A stretch of DNA of 64,000 nucleotides from positions 1 through 64,000 of the forward strand of contig DFWZ01000021.1 in assembly GCA_002381565.1 (NCBI GenBank). The letters are read 5' to 3'. Position 1 is the first letter of the stretch. Every line of letters begins with the position of its first letter. Position numbers and translations under genes: made by a program. This document shows positions 55,959 to 64,000 of this stretch, piece by piece. The stretch is from Gallionella sp. UBA4121 (lineage in GTDB: Bacteria; Pseudomonadota; Gammaproteobacteria; Burkholderiales; Gallionellaceae). The notes beneath the pieces are model-generated. The model was not told where the DNA came from, did no database searches, and saw only the letters and a list, made by a program, of their open reading frames with translations.

Positions 55959-58541
55959 TCAGCCCTGCTTCAGAAGCAACTCAAACTGCTCAATCGGTAC
56001 CGGTCTGCCGAACAGATACCCTTGATAGTGCGTGCAACCTTTATTCATGAGGAGTTGTCGCTGCTCCTCCGTTTCCACCCCTTCGGCGATAACGTCCATG
56101 TTCAGGCTGTGAGCAATGGCAATGATGGTGCCCACAATCGCTTCATCGCTGCTATTGCAGGTGAGATCGCACACGAACGACTGATCGATCTTGAGTTGAT
56201 CGAGCGGCAGCCGTTTGAGGTACTGCAGGGATGAGTAGCCAGTACCGAAGTCATCCAAAGAGAGCCTCACACCGATTTTATTCAAGGTGTTCATGGTTTC
56301 AATCGTGTCTTCGATGCTCTCCAGCAACAGGCCTTCAGTCAGCTCCAGTTTGAGTAGCATCGGGTTGATGCCATGGCATTTCACAGCAGCCTGGACTTGA
56401 ACCGCGAAATCCGCTTGTTTGAATTGCTTGGCACTCACGTTCACTGCCAGAATAAGGTCGCGGGTTAACACATTTTGCTGCCACGCCTTGATCTGGGCGC
56501 AGGCCGTCTCCAACACCCATTTCCCGACCGGCAGAATCAGCTCGGATTCTTCCACCAGCGGAATGAAGTGAACAGGTGGTACAAGACCGCGTTCAGGGTG
56601 TATCCAGCGGATCAATGCCTCCGCTCCCAATGGACGGTGCGAACTGTCCACCTGGATCTGATAATACAAATGAAACTCCTGATTCTCAAGTGCTTTGCGC
56701 AATTCGTTTTCCAGCGAGGCCCGAGCGGCGATGTTCATCTGCATTTGCAGGTCGAAAAAGCGCAAGGTGTTGCGGCCTGCTTTTTTGGACTGATACATGG
56801 CGATGTCGGCCTGTTTCATCAAGTCATCTATCACATGCGCGTTGCCGTTGAACACGGTGGCACCGATGCTGGCGGTACAGTGGTATTCGTGTTCGGCAAG
56901 CAGGTAAGGCAGGTTGAGAGCAGCAAGAATTTTCTCGCCGATGGCTTCAGTCTGTGCCGCCGCTTCAAATGCCTGTTCGCTCAGACCTTCCAGCAGCACC
57001 ACGAACTCATCACCACCCAGACGAGCCACCGTGTCATTTTCGCGCACGCAGGACTCCAGACGCAACGCAACCTGTTGCAAGAGCAAATCACCGACACCGT
57101 GACCGAGTGTGTCATTGAGCGTCTTAAAATTATCCAGGTCAATAAACAGCAGCGCCCCTTTCCTGTCAATACGCGAACTGGAAGCCAAGGCGTGCTGGAG
57201 CCGATCCATGAGAAGCCGCCGGTTGGGCAAGCGGGTGAGTGCATCATAGAACGCCAGATGCTGGATTTTTTCCTCTGCTGCTTTGCGCTCCGTAATATCG
57301 ATGTGTGATCCGACGTAATGGGTGACGACTCCGTTGACTCCTTTGACGGCGCTGATGGTGAGCCATGTTGGGTATATATCGCCATTTTTGCGTCGATCCC
57401 AGATTTCCCCTTGCCATGCGCCGGTTTGATGGATGGTCTCCCACATCTCACGGTAGAAATTCTCCGTGTGGCGGCCAGACTTGAGTATGCGCGGCGTTTG
57501 GCCCACGGCTTCCTCGGCCATATAACCAGTGGAGTCGGCAAATGCCTTGTTGACCCGCAGGATCACATTGTTGATATCGGTGATCATCAGGCTTTCGTGC
57601 GTCTCGAAGGCCGTGGCAGAGATGTGAAGATCGGTTTCCATCGTCTTGTGTACGGTAATGTCTTTGACGATGCCTTCGTAGTACATCAGATTGCCATCTG
57701 AATCACGGACTTCACGGGCGCTTTCAGATATCCAGATGACCTCGCCTTGCTTACGATGGACTCGCGCCTCAAAACTCGTCACTTGCCCATGCAGACTCAT
57801 GAGCGCAACGAATTCGTCACGCTTACCATGATCAACATATAGCTGATTCTCGATATTTGATATGCCCTGTACCAAATCAGCGGGTGAATCATAGCCATAT
57901 ATCTTGGCCAGGGCGGGGTTGGCGTTGAGATAAATACCATCTACTGAAGTCTGGTATATCCCATCAATCGCATTTTCAAAAATAGACCGAAAGCGCTCCT
58001 CCGCCGCATTTGCCGCCAGTTCGCTGAATTTAAGACGGGAGATATTCTGCAAGAAACCTTCTATTGCTTCGATTTCGCCTTGCTCGTTGTACACCGGGCA
58101 GCCGCGTTCTGACACCCATTTAATCTCGCCGTTAGCGTCAACAATACGGTATTCCACGACAAATCGCTGCCCGGTGGAAACGGCCATATCGATTTTTTTT
58201 CGCACCCACTCCCTGTCTGCCGGGTGAGTGAGATCCTCCCAGTAAACAGTCGGATTTGACAGCATGGACGCGGCATCATAACCGGTCAGCCGCTTGCAAT
58301 CGCCTCCGATGAAAACCATCGTCCACTTGATGTCATACAGGCAGCAGTACACCAGGCCGTTCAGATTACACATCAGGGAATTGAGCATGCGCTCGCTGTT
58401 TTCCAGCTTGGCTTGCAGAGATGAACTGATATTCGCATCTCCAAAGGCATTTCTGCTTGGAGCCGGCAAACTCGTGACACATCGTCCGTCCCTAAACACC
58501 GAGACGCACCTCAATTTGTGCCACTTTAAATTGACCGGCAA
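55959..58541 (-). CDS. PAS-PAS-PAS-GGDEF-EAL cyclic di-GMP protein
   Basis: 860 residues, no transmembrane helix. Three PAS/PAC modules (about 45-170, 180-300, 305-420), GGDEF domain (about 435-595) with DALTRLPNRR and intact RLGGDEF, EAL domain (about 610-855) with GAEALIRW, NVSAKQF, LDDFGTGYSSL, KIDQSFV and EGVETEEQ. Both active sites look intact, so it could make or break c-di-GMP depending on the PAS signals; many such fusions act as phosphodiesterases with a GTP-sensing GGDEF. Start uncertain by a few codons. Single gene. Confidence 0.93.
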   Translation of the reverse strand: MPVNLKWHKLRCVSVFRDGRCVTSLPAPSRNAFGDANISSSLQAKLENSERMLNSLMCNLNGLVYCCLYDIKWTMVFIGGDCKRLTGYDAASMLSNPTVYWEDLTHPADREWVRKKIDMAVSTGQRFVVEYRIVDANGEIKWVSERGCPVYNEQGEIEAIEGFLQNISRLKFSELAANAAEERFRSIFENAIDGIYQTSVDGIYLNANPALAKIYGYDSPADLVQGISNIENQLYVDHGKRDEFVALMSLHGQVTSFEARVHRKQGEVIWISESAREVRDSDGNLMYYEGIVKDITVHKTMETDLHISATAFETHESLMITDINNVILRVNKAFADSTGYMAEEAVGQTPRILKSGRHTENFYREMWETIHQTGAWQGEIWDRRKNGDIYPTWLTISAVKGVNGVVTHYVGSHIDITERKAAEEKIQHLAFYDALTRLPNRRLLMDRLQHALASSSRIDRKGALLFIDLDNFKTLNDTLGHGVGDLLLQQVALRLESCVRENDTVARLGGDEFVVLLEGLSEQAFEAAAQTEAIGEKILAALNLPYLLAEHEYHCTASIGATVFNGNAHVIDDLMKQADIAMYQSKKAGRNTLRFFDLQMQMNIAARASLENELRKALENQEFHLYYQIQVDSSHRPLGAEALIRWIHPERGLVPPVHFIPLVEESELILPVGKWVLETACAQIKAWQQNVLTRDLILAVNVSAKQFKQADFAVQVQAAVKCHGINPMLLKLELTEGLLLESIEDTIETMNTLNKIGVRLSLDDFGTGYSSLQYLKRLPLDQLKIDQSFVCDLTCNSSDEAIVGTIIAIAHSLNMDVIAEGVETEEQRQLLMNKGCTHYQGYLFGRPVPIEQFELLLKQG

Positions 58542-58874
58542 GGCGTTGCATAGTGAAGCAACGATGGATGATCAGGCTGGCCCGACGCATCGCGCATTTG
58601 CCGATCTTAGCGAACCACGGCAGCAGGCAGCTCTCATTATGTAGTTTATTCTTCAGCATGCCAGGTGACCCATCAATTATTGCCTTAAGCAATACAAAGC
58701 AATTTTGATGCCAGTCAAGCGTTATGCATGTTTTGCGCAGTGTCAGTTAGCTATTCGTTTATTTTTCCCCCGGAAATGCACCTTACAAGTGTCTTACAGA
58801 CATTGCCTGCACCAACTCAGTGCAGATTTAAGATGCAGGAAATTTAGTCAACGATCATTTACTTAACGCAGCAG
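58542..58874. other. 333-bp gap between uvrB and the GGDEF-EAL gene
   Basis: No open frame with a ribosome site and no clear terminator. 58740-58850 is AT-richer and has short repeats of CTTACA (58793, 58814 region). Probably holds the promoter of the GGDEF-EAL gene. Confidence 0.4.
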
Positions 58875-60899
58875 TTACAACGGCGAGAGCAGCACGCTGT
58901 CGCGCAGCTTCTTCAACTGGTCACGCAATCCGGTGGCTTTCTCGAATTCCAGATTTTTCGCCGCCGCCAGCATCTCTTTTTCCAGCCGATTGATTTCGCG
59001 TGCGACCTGCGCCTTGCTCATCGCCAGATACCTGGACTGTTCCTGGGCCAATTTAAGCTGGCTGCGCGCATTATCCGGCTCGTAGGTGCCTTCGATGATG
59101 TCCTTGATGCGCTTCTGCACGCCCTGCGGAGTAATGCCGTGCGCCAGGTTGTGCGCCACCTGTTTGATGCGGCGGCGCTCGGTCTCATCCATCGCGCGCT
59201 GCATCGAGTTGGTGATCCTGTCGGCATACAAAATCGCCGTGCCGTGCAGGTGGCGCGCGGCGCGGCCTATGGTCTGGATCAGCGAGCGTTCGGAACGCAG
59301 GAAGCCCTCCTTGTCCGCGTCGAGAATCGCCACCAGCGACACTTCCGGAATATCGAGCCCTTCGCGCAGCAGGTTGATGCCGACCAGCACATCGAATTGG
59401 CCTAGCCGCAGGTCGCGGATGATCTCCACGCGCTCGACGGTTTCGATGTCCGAGTGCAGGTAGCGCACCTTGATGCCGTGCTCGGTGAGGTAATCGGTCA
59501 GGTCCTCCGACATGCGCTTCGTTAAAGTCGTGACCAGCACGCGCTCGCCGACCACAATGCGCTGATTGATCACCGACAACAAATCGTCCACCTGATTGAT
59601 GGCCGGACGAACTTCGATAACCGGATCAACAAGACCTGTGGGCCGCACCACCTGTTCGACCACCTGACCGGCATGCTCGGCTTCATAAACGGCAGGCGTG
59701 GCGGAGACAAACACGCTCTGGCGCATGATGTGCTCGAATTCATCGAAGCGCAGCGGGCGATTATCCATCGCTGACGGCAGGCGAAAACCGTAATTGACCA
59801 GATTCTCCTTGCGCGCCCGGTCGCCCTTGTACATCGCGCCCACCTGCGGAATCATCACATGGCTCTCGTCGAGGAACATCAGCGCATTGGGCGGAAGATA
59901 ATCGAGCAGTGTCGGCGGCGGATCGCCCGGATTGCGGCCGGACAGATGCCTTGAATAATTCTCGATGCCTTTGGTGAAACCGATCTCGGCAAGCATCTCC
60001 AGGTCATGACGGGTGCGCTGCTCGATGCGCTGCGCCTCGACCAGTTTGTTTTCGCGTATATAAAACGCGATGCGTTCAGCCAACTCCACCTTGATGGTCT
60101 CGATTGCGGACAGCACCGTGCTGCGCGGCGTGACGTAATGGCTGGACGGATAGACGGTGTAGCGCGGCACTTTCTGCTGAATGTGGCCGGTTAACGGATC
60201 GAACAGCGAGAGCGTTTCCACCTCGTCGTCGAACAGCGTGATGCGCAACGCCAGCTCGCTGCTTTCCGCCGGGAAAATATCGATCACGTCGCCCCTCACG
60301 CGGAAACGGCCGCGCGAAAAATCGATGTCGTTGCGCTCATACTGCATCTCGATCAGGCGCTTGATCACATCGCGCTGGTGCATCTTCTCGTTGTTGCGCA
60401 GATGCAGGATCATGCCGTGGTAATCCACCGGATCGCCGATACCGTAAATTGCCGAGACGGTCGCGACGATGATGCAGTCCTCGCGTTCCAGCAGCGCCTT
60501 GGTGGCCGACAACCGCATCTGTTCGATCTGCTCGTTGATCGCAGAATCCTTCTCGATGAACACGTCGCGCGACGGCACATAAGCCTCGGGCTGGTAATAG
60601 TCGTAATACGACACGAAATACTCGACCGCATTCTCGGGGAAGAACTCGCGAAACTCCGAATACAGCTGTGCCGCCAGCGTCTTGTTCGGCGCCATCACCA
60701 TTGCAGGCCGTCCACAGCGCGCGATCACGTTGGCCATCGTATAGGTCTTGCCGGAACCCGTCACGCCCAGCAGCGTCTGAAATGCCAGGCCGTCATTGAT
60801 GCCTTCGACAAGTTGCGCGATCGCGGTCGGCTGATCGCCCGCCGGTTCAAATGGCTGGTGCAGACGGTAGGGACTATCGGGGAATGTTTTGATGTTCAT
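58875..60899 (-). CDS. uvrB: Excinuclease ABC subunit B
   Basis: 674 residues. Walker [16 protein letters not shown], beta-hairpin [21 protein letters not shown] (21 residues at about 92-112, described by its ends YYDYYQ and FIEKD), DEAD-like [13 protein letters not shown], helicase motif [14 protein letters not shown], and a C-terminal UVR domain ([20 protein letters not shown]). DNA damage recognition with UvrA and UvrC. No visible SOS box just upstream. Confidence 0.97.
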   Translation of the reverse strand: MNIKTFPDSPYRLHQPFEPAGDQPTAIAQLVEGINDGLAFQTLLGVTGSGKTYTMANVIARCGRPAMVMAPNKTLAAQLYSEFREFFPENAVEYFVSYYDYYQPEAYVPSRDVFIEKDSAINEQIEQMRLSATKALLEREDCIIVATVSAIYGIGDPVDYHGMILHLRNNEKMHQRDVIKRLIEMQYERNDIDFSRGRFRVRGDVIDIFPAESSELALRITLFDDEVETLSLFDPLTGHIQQKVPRYTVYPSSHYVTPRSTVLSAIETIKVELAERIAFYIRENKLVEAQRIEQRTRHDLEMLAEIGFTKGIENYSRHLSGRNPGDPPPTLLDYLPPNALMFLDESHVMIPQVGAMYKGDRARKENLVNYGFRLPSAMDNRPLRFDEFEHIMRQSVFVSATPAVYEAEHAGQVVEQVVRPTGLVDPVIEVRPAINQVDDLLSVINQRIVVGERVLVTTLTKRMSEDLTDYLTEHGIKVRYLHSDIETVERVEIIRDLRLGQFDVLVGINLLREGLDIPEVSLVAILDADKEGFLRSERSLIQTIGRAARHLHGTAILYADRITNSMQRAMDETERRRIKQVAHNLAHGITPQGVQKRIKDIIEGTYEPDNARSQLKLAQEQSRYLAMSKAQVAREINRLEKEMLAAAKNLEFEKATGLRDQLKKLRDSVLLSPL

Positions 60900-61006
60900 G
60901 CCGCATATTGTACGGGCAGTCGGGAAGATTTTCCGACTATTAAAACCTGCATGAAGCTGCCGCGCCGATTCGGGGGGATGACAAACCGGCGCGGACTTTA
61001 CGACAA

Positions 61007-61117
61007 CTACATTGATGCATTAAGAGAAAAAATAGCTGGAAGAGCAACGATCGCAGACAGGATGCCTGCCACAGACCAGCGTACGAATTTTGCAACATCG
61101 GCATAAGCTTTTTTCAT
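61007..61117 (-). CDS. 36-residue single-span membrane peptide
   Basis: [20 protein letters not shown] then [16 protein letters not shown]. An ideal ribosome site, GGAGGTGAAAAA, sits right before the ATG at 61117. A positively charged N-terminus and one hydrophobic helix suggest an inner-membrane peptide. A hairpin (CCGCGCCG 60960-60967 with CGGCGCGG 60987-60994) follows the stop. Too small to classify; could also be a leader peptide. Confidence 0.6.
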   Translation of the reverse strand: MKKAYADVAKFVRWSVAGILSAIVALPAIFSLNASM

Positions 61118-61421
61118 TTTTTCACCTCCAAAAATTGGAATCACACGCCCATTAAATACTCGCGTGATGCGATAACGGGCACAACTCAGATAGGCTCGAT
61201 AAAAAATAGTTCCGCAGCAGATCGGTTGAATTTACGCGACTTTCGCGTATTTGGTCAGACGAGATGGATATTTCTGATATGTCTGGGGGCACTGACTTAT
61301 CGCTTTTATGCCGTGTATTTGCAGAGTTTTAAACCTATTCTTGGGGCATAAATTAATTCATCAGAACCTTGCGCCCCATGCACAGCATGATTGCAATAGA
61401 CGGGAATACACAAGGGTGCAT
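61118..61421. other. 304-bp gap upstream of the small peptide gene
   Basis: Contains no gene that I can support. Likely carries the promoter for the peptide on the minus strand. The half near 61240-61420 is unremarkable. Confidence 0.35.
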
Positions 61422-62195
61422 TCAGGTGCGCACCCCATAGCCACGATTGAGCAGATTCAACGCATACCAGAAAGCGACAACGTTAAAGCCCACCATGGCC
61501 ATAAATGCGACGCCCAGATTGACATCCGACACACCCAGCAGCCCATAGCGAAATGCATTGACCATATACAGGATGGGATTTGCCATTGAAACAGATTGCC
61601 AGAACGGCGGCAACATCGTGACCGTATAAAACACCCCGCCCAGGTAGGTCAACGGGGTGAGTACAAAAGTGGGAATGACGGTAATATCATCAAAGCTGGT
61701 CGCATAGATCGCATTGATCAGACCACCCAGCGAGAACAAAATACTGGTTAGCAACAAGACAGAAATTGCGATCCACAGATTATGCAAAGGGATCGTGGTA
61801 AAAAATAACGACACCACCGTTACTGCGCCGCCCACCGCAATTCCCCGCGCCAGGCCGCCGCCGACAAAACCTGCCATGATCAGGTAGTTCGGCAGCGGCG
61901 ACACCAGCATTTCTTCAATATGGCGCTGAAATTTTGCACTGTAAAACGAGGCGACCACATTACCATAGGAGTTGGTGATCACCGCCATCAGGATCAGTCC
62001 GGGCACGATGTAATCCATATAATGAAAGCCGTTTACATCGCTGATCTGGCTGCCAATCAATCGGCCGAAAATCACGAAATACAAAGCGGTGGTGATCATC
62101 GGCGGCAATATCGTCTGCACCCACAGGCGTGAAAAACGCAGCACCTCTTTCCATAAAATCGCCTTGATCGCGATCAGTTGCTCGCGGCCATTCAT
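61422..62195 (-). CDS. ABC-2 type transporter permease
   Basis: 257 residues with six transmembrane helices; ABC-2 motifs YIVPGLILMAVITNSYGN and PLTYLGGVFYTVTMLPPFW. Similar to the YadH/NodJ permeases that export lipids, polysaccharides or drugs. Four-base overlap with the ATPase gene upstream (62192). Substrate not predictable. Confidence 0.92.
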   Translation of the reverse strand: MNGREQLIAIKAILWKEVLRFSRLWVQTILPPMITTALYFVIFGRLIGSQISDVNGFHYMDYIVPGLILMAVITNSYGNVVASFYSAKFQRHIEEMLVSPLPNYLIMAGFVGGGLARGIAVGGAVTVVSLFFTTIPLHNLWIAISVLLLTSILFSLGGLINAIYATSFDDITVIPTFVLTPLTYLGGVFYTVTMLPPFWQSVSMANPILYMVNAFRYGLLGVSDVNLGVAFMAMVGFNVVAFWYALNLLNRGYGVRT

Positions 62196-63118
62196 GCGTC
62201 GTCTCCCTTGTTGCCGACCAGTCGAATAAACAATTCTTCCAGCCGATTTGTCTTGTTGCGCAAACTGCGAATCTCAATATTTTGCACGGATAAAGCCGTA
62301 AACAACTGTGTGATACTGGTCTGGCTGGACACCACCACCTCCAGTGTATGTTCATCCACCAGGCGGGTTGCAAAGCCTTGCAATGCAGGGGCCTGTGCAA
62401 TCGGATGCAGCAGATCCAATACCAGCGTATGTGTATCCATGCGACTGAGCAACTGGCGCATACTGGTATTTTCCACGATGCGCCCATTGTTGATAATCGC
62501 GATATTGCGGCACAGTTGCTCGGCCTCTTCCAGATAATGCGTGGTCAGGATAATCGTCGTTCCAGCCGCATTGATCTCGCGTAAAAAATCCCACATCGAA
62601 TGACGTATCTCGATATCCACCCCGGCGGTTGGCTCATCCAGTATCAGCAGGCGCGGTTCATGCACCAGCGCACGTGCAATCATCAAACGCCGCTTCATTC
62701 CCCCCGACAAATCTCGCGCATGCTGCTGTCGCTTGTCCCACAGGCCCAACTGGTTCAGATACAACTCGGCGCGCTCCAGCGCTAACGGCCGCGGAATGCC
62801 ATAGTAGCCCGCCTGATTTGCCAGTATCTCGATCACCGGCTCAAACTGGTTAAAGTTATATTCCTGCGGCACCAAGCCAATACTTGCCTTGGCCGCCGCC
62901 AAATCGGAGTCCAGATCATGGCCAAACACCTTCACCGCGCCGGCGCTCTTGTTGACCAGGGACGAGATAATGCCGATCGTGGTGGACTTGCCCGCACCGT
63001 TCGGCCCGAGCAGGGCGAAGAAATCGCCTTGTTCTACAGTGAGGTCTATGCCTTGCAGCGCGATAACGCCGTTTTTGTAGATTTTGGTGAGGTTTTGAAT
63101 TGATAAGGCAGTAGGCAT
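62192..63118 (-). CDS. ABC transporter ATP-binding protein
   Basis: 308 residues. Walker A LLGPNGAGKSTTIGI, Q-loop GLVPQEYNF, signature LSGGMKRRLMIARAL, Walker B LLILDEPTAGVD, H-loop TTHYLEEAEQL. C-terminal extension of about 90 residues as in YadG-type exporters. Works with the permease downstream. Confidence 0.94.
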   Translation of the reverse strand: MPTALSIQNLTKIYKNGVIALQGIDLTVEQGDFFALLGPNGAGKSTTIGIISSLVNKSAGAVKVFGHDLDSDLAAAKASIGLVPQEYNFNQFEPVIEILANQAGYYGIPRPLALERAELYLNQLGLWDKRQQHARDLSGGMKRRLMIARALVHEPRLLILDEPTAGVDIEIRHSMWDFLREINAAGTTIILTTHYLEEAEQLCRNIAIINNGRIVENTSMRQLLSRMDTHTLVLDLLHPIAQAPALQGFATRLVDEHTLEVVVSSQTSITQLFTALSVQNIEIRSLRNKTNRLEELFIRLVGNKGDDA

Positions 63119-63177
63119 AAGATCAGAACATTTTTTTCGGAAATAGAGCTTCTCAAACAGTTTAGTATATCTTGAAT

Positions 63178-63396
63178 TTAACGAATTCTTTCTTCCAGAC
63201 TGCCCAGGCGATGTTCAACGTATTGAATCTCCTCCATATCCAAAGGCATGACCATTTTCATTGCCATAAAAAACCCTTGAATCTGTCCGAAAAGCTGGCG
63301 GTTTCCCATGATGTCCTCACGATTAATCATCGCCTCCATCTTTAAATTAGAATAAAGATCTTCAAAAGTTTCAATCATTTGTTCTTTGTCTACCAT
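63178..63396 (-). CDS. Small acidic helical protein of unknown function
   Basis: 72 residues (MVDKEQMIETFEDLYSNLKM ... EHRLGSLEERIR), Met- and Glu-rich, predicted all helical, no signal. GGAG seven bases ahead of the ATG. 59 bp before the ABC ATPase start on the same strand, so may belong to that operon. Family not recognised. Confidence 0.7.
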   Translation of the reverse strand: MVDKEQMIETFEDLYSNLKMEAMINREDIMGNRQLFGQIQGFFMAMKMVMPLDMEEIQYVEHRLGSLEERIR

Positions 63397-63606
63397 TTGA
63401 TTCTCCGAATGAGTTCGCGTCAGTATACTTGTATAAGCGTCAAAGTATGGTGAGCATCCCCGCCTCTGTCAAATACCCATGCAGTGCAATCGATCGTAAC
63501 ATCATGATTAAATTAACTAAAGCAGGGAATTGAAGTAACCTGCCAAATGAATTGCTTCATGGCCTGATCTTGCGAACGTAACGGTTTGCCAGGATAATCG
63601 GCAGCC

Positions 63607-63972
63607 ATGACTCTATCCTGTGTTGCCATGCAAAAAACTCGCGCCATTGAAACAGCATTGCTCAAATCACAGCTGATGGCTTCCGGCAGCGACTTTTTAT
63701 GTTTTTCAGAGCTGCCCGATACCCTGGCGGAAGTGCTGTTTATTGGCAGATTCGAGGATCGCGAGGTGGTGTGGGAGATGAGACTTTGCAGCAGAGGTGA
63801 GCAGGGCAAGCTCTCTTTCATGGAAATCACGCCGAATCCTGGCGGCAACATGCTTCTCAGGATCGAACTTGCTGTGCCCATGATCGATGATGCGATCATC
63901 AAAAAAACCATCATCATGATACGCAACTACAGGCGTCTCAAGGCTGGGAGGCATGAATGGGGCGCTGCCTGA
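63607..63972 (+). CDS. Uncharacterised protein
   Basis: 121 residues from ATG 63607 (63628 possible). Mixed alpha/beta content (AEVLFIGRFEDREVVWEMRL, LSFMEITPNPGGNMLLRIEL, helical IKKTIIMIRNYRRLK). No signal or membrane helix, no motif recognised. The opposite strand is also partly open, so coding is likely but not certain. Confidence 0.55.
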   Translation: MTLSCVAMQKTRAIETALLKSQLMASGSDFLCFSELPDTLAEVLFIGRFEDREVVWEMRLCSRGEQGKLSFMEITPNPGGNMLLRIELAVPMIDDAIIKKTIIMIRNYRRLKAGRHEWGAA

Positions 63973-64000
63973 CAACAACTTCAATCGCGACAGCCCCCTA

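Overview
The window reads as a piece of a Gram-negative betaproteobacterial chromosome, most likely a Nitrosomonadales/Gallionellaceae-type organism. That placement is my inference from gene order (exbB-exbD-lpxK-trm112-kdsB-adk), an encoded-CCA tRNA-Asn and the general protein flavour; no rRNA is present to settle it. The first 44 bases are not chromosomal: positions 11-44 match a Nextera transposase adapter at 32 of 34 bases, so base 45 is the true left edge of this contig.

Region by region. 46-2017: two signalling genes with near-identical receiver domains, one REC-PAS (5' truncated) and one REC-GGDEF. 2161-14049: a complete type II secretion locus arranged as two converging blocks, gspG-H-I-J-K-(acyltransferase)-L-M-N on the plus strand and gspC-D-E-F on the minus strand, meeting with 12 bp between stops. 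The prepilin peptidase is not here. 14368-23201: small outer-membrane barrel, YihY-type membrane protein, catalase, a small charged protein, cardiolipin synthase, the co-chaperone pair cbpA/cbpM and an AsmA-family protein. 23281-28547: a minus-strand operon marR - outer membrane lipoprotein - FUSC permease - DUF1656 - HlyD-type adaptor, i.e. an Aae-like aromatic acid efflux system. 28708-33850: an accessory, AT-richer stretch with small secreted proteins, tiny genes, an S4 protein, a ParDE-type toxin-antitoxin pair with a frameshifted toxin, dispersed repeats and clusters of DnaA boxes, ending in tRNA-Asn.

34176-45071: everything needed to make and transfer 4-amino-4-deoxy-L-arabinose to lipid A: ugd, arnD, arnA split into separate decarboxylase and formyltransferase genes, arnC, arnB, one ArnE/F-like flippase subunit and arnT. 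A VapBC module and several repeat elements sit inside it. 45202-49191: an orphan GspE/PilB-type ATPase whose N-terminal half carries four c-di-GMP-binding-like (MshEN) motifs, then xseA. 49589-55853: exbB, exbD, lpxK, a Trm112 protein, kdsB, adk, a GlcG/HbpS protein and a K+-independent-type membrane pyrophosphatase. 55959-63972: a PAS-GGDEF-EAL protein, uvrB, a 36-residue membrane peptide, an ABC-2 exporter and two uncharacterised small genes.

Themes: envelope biogenesis (lpxK, kdsB, arn, AsmA, cls, T2SS), cyclic-di-GMP signalling (REC-GGDEF, PAS-GGDEF-EAL, MshEN ATPase) and an unusual load of short dispersed repeats, some of which have been absorbed into coding sequence (gspH, gspI, gspJ, ugd, the formyltransferase). 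The most unusual items are the acyltransferase-like gene locked into the T2SS operon, the four-motif MshEN ATPase, and the duplicated DnaA-box element derived from the xseA-exbB intergenic region.
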